Source of the DNA: Porphyromonadaceae bacterium UBA7180
Lineage (GTDB): Bacteria > Bacteroidota > Bacteroidia > Bacteroidales > Muribaculaceae
NCBI GenBank assembly: GCA_002491165.1
Contig: DKVK01000080.1
Location: 5,480 to 30,484 of the forward strand
DNA length: 25,005 nucleotides
Reading direction: 5' to 3'
A program made the translations under genes and the position numbers. Of this stretch, positions 24,014 through 25,005 are shown in pieces. The notes below the pieces were generated by a model. That model was not told the origin of the DNA. It ran no database searches and saw only the letters and a program-made list of their open reading frames with translations. The first letter of the stretch is position 1, and the number at the start of each line of letters is the position of its first letter.

Positions 24014-24898
24014 ATGAAAAAAATAACATTTCTTTCAGCTCTGGCGTTGGTGCTTACTATGTCGCTGACCGGCTGTAAAGAGGATACCCAGCCGCGCCTG
24101 GACTATCCTACCGAATTCCAACTCAACACACCTCCCTTCGCCCATCAGGAATATATCGTGGACGAAGGCGGCTACATCGAGTTCACCTGCTCGCAGGCCG
24201 ACTACGGTATGGGCACCACACCCCAATACCAGCTCGAGGTGGCAAAACCGGCCGAAGGCGTTGAAGACGCCAACCTTACATGGGTGCCCGTGGAATACAC
24301 CACCACCCAGGCCAAGATGGTGATTCCGGCTGAACCCTTCAGCATGGCGGTCTGCTCGGCATACGGCTGGGACGATCCCGCCATGGCCGACGAGCCCGTA
24401 CCTGTAAAGGTTCGCTGCGTGTCGCGCATCCTCAACGCTCCCGCCGACGAAAACGGTGTGTCGAAATACGACATCACTTCCAACGTAATCACCCTCGACC
24501 AGGTGAAGGTTTACTTCGCTGTCAAGCTCCCCGACGCCATCTACCTCATCGGCAAGCCGCAGGGCTGGAACATCAACGACGGCTCTATGCCTCTGTATGA
24601 AACCGAAATAGGTTCGCGCGTATACAAGGGTACATACGAAATCAAGGAAGGTGAGTTCCAGTTCCGCTTCTATGATGAAATCGGCAACTGGGATTGGTAC
24701 TCAATCGGCTCCCAGAATGAAGACGCGACAGTGGCCATCACCCTGACCGACGGCGAATACACCGGCCCGGTATTCTACGACCCCGCTACCGAGAAAGCCG
24801 GCAAGGGCGGTTGGCAGGTAGAAGGTTGGTCCGGCGGCAACGTCGAGATGACCGTCAACCTCAACTCCATGACCGTTGTCTTCAAGAAAGTAGACTGA
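24014..24898 (+). CDS. SusE-like surface glycan-binding lipoprotein
   Basis: A 294-residue lipoprotein with lipobox LTGC (Cys21) followed by KEDTQ, an acidic export-type signal for surface display. Residues about 22-165 look like the SusE N-terminal Ig-like domain (YPTEFQLNTPPF start). Residues about 170-292 resemble the starch-binding modules of SusE/SusF: YLIGKPQGWN (177-186), MPLYETE, and Trp226, Trp228, Trp267 and Trp272 as candidate sugar-stacking residues. It is shorter than B. thetaiotaomicron SusE and appears to have one binding module. It is third in the operon, 95 bases after susD. SusE relatives bind alpha-glucans, so an alpha-glucan target is a reasonable inference, not proof. Confidence 0.85.
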   Translation: MKKITFLSALALVLTMSLTGCKEDTQPRLDYPTEFQLNTPPFAHQEYIVDEGGYIEFTCSQADYGMGTTPQYQLEVAKPAEGVEDANLTWVPVEYTTTQAKMVIPAEPFSMAVCSAYGWDDPAMADEPVPVKVRCVSRILNAPADENGVSKYDITSNVITLDQVKVYFAVKLPDAIYLIGKPQGWNINDGSMPLYETEIGSRVYKGTYEIKEGEFQFRFYDEIGNWDWYSIGSQNEDATVAITLTDGEYTGPVFYDPATEKAGKGGWQVEGWSGGNVEMTVNLNSMTVVFKKVD

Positions 24899-24929
24899 TA
24901 ACAGGAACACCAAAGAGGAAAACCATTTC

Positions 24930-24981
24930 TCCGGCGCGGCACGCATAGCCGCGACAGCGACCGCCGCAAAGCCGCGCCGGA
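24930..24981 (+). other. GC-rich hairpin after the susE-like gene
   Basis: An 11-bp perfect inverted repeat (24930-24940 with 24971-24981) encloses a 30-base GC-rich loop, 32 bases after the susE-like stop. No U-tract follows before the window ends, so it may be intercistronic like the one at 23944 rather than a terminator. It directly abuts the right terminal repeat. Confidence 0.6.
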
Positions 24982-24982
24982 C

Positions 24983-25005
24983 CATAAGTAAGTGTTCAAA
25001 TTAAA
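24983..25005. repeat. Right arm of the 23-bp terminal inverted repeat
   Basis: Exact reverse complement of bases 2-24. It begins CATAAGTAAGTG and runs to the last base of the window, so its outer limit is not visible. It lies one base beyond the hairpin at 24930-24981. Confidence 0.85.

Overview
The window looks like about 25 kb of chromosome from a GC-rich member of the Bacteroidales. The evidence is a SusC/SusD/SusE-type outer-membrane uptake operon, lipoproteins with Bacteroidetes-style signal sequences, a class III fructose-1,6-bisphosphatase, a DUF4919-type protein, and two promoters that match the Bacteroidetes sigma consensus (TTTG, about 20 bases, TAnnTTTG) with no recognisable Shine-Dalgarno sites. 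I cannot name the genus. Muribaculaceae and Rikenellaceae are both plausible from composition and gene style. I saw no rRNA, tRNA, CRISPR array, transposase or integrase.

Layout. All genes left of about 13.5 kb are on the minus strand and all genes to the right are on the plus strand, so transcription diverges from one central intergenic region (13498-13658). From the left edge: a PsiD/phosphatidylserine-decarboxylase-family gene (112-1257); a gene-free stretch of about 560 bp; then a compact minus-strand series read right to left, namely rsh ((p)ppGpp synthetase/hydrolase), a PgpH-like HD phosphodiesterase, a small multi-TM protein, a DUF4919-type exported protein and SlyD. This series starts at a clear promoter (8526-8557) and ends at a strong hairpin (1822-1848). 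Further right are fbp, a PLP aminotransferase with its own clear promoter (12218-12249), and an acyltransferase-3 membrane protein.

On the plus strand, a lipoprotein, an ABC ATPase and a FtsX/MacB-like permease form a tightly coupled operon (ATGA overlap, then a 3-base gap). A transmembrane Ser/Thr kinase follows 73 bases later. After a 620-bp AT-richer leader region comes the susC-susD-susE-like operon, which probably continues beyond the right edge.

How the genes may work together. The rsh and pgpH-like genes put stringent-response (ppGpp) and probable cyclic-di-AMP turnover in one operon. Fbp and the aminotransferase are central metabolism. The ABC operon and kinase look like envelope surveillance or transport and signalling. 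The Sus operon is a glycan-import module whose SusE-like partner suggests an alpha-glucan or related polysaccharide, but no degradative enzyme lies in view.

The most unusual structural feature is a perfect 23-bp inverted repeat at the two extreme ends of the window (2-24 and 24983-25005). Other points worth following are the PsiD-like decarboxylase, the divergent ABC ATPase lacking its switch histidine, the low-GC periplasmic tail of the kinase, and the dyad-rich susC leader.
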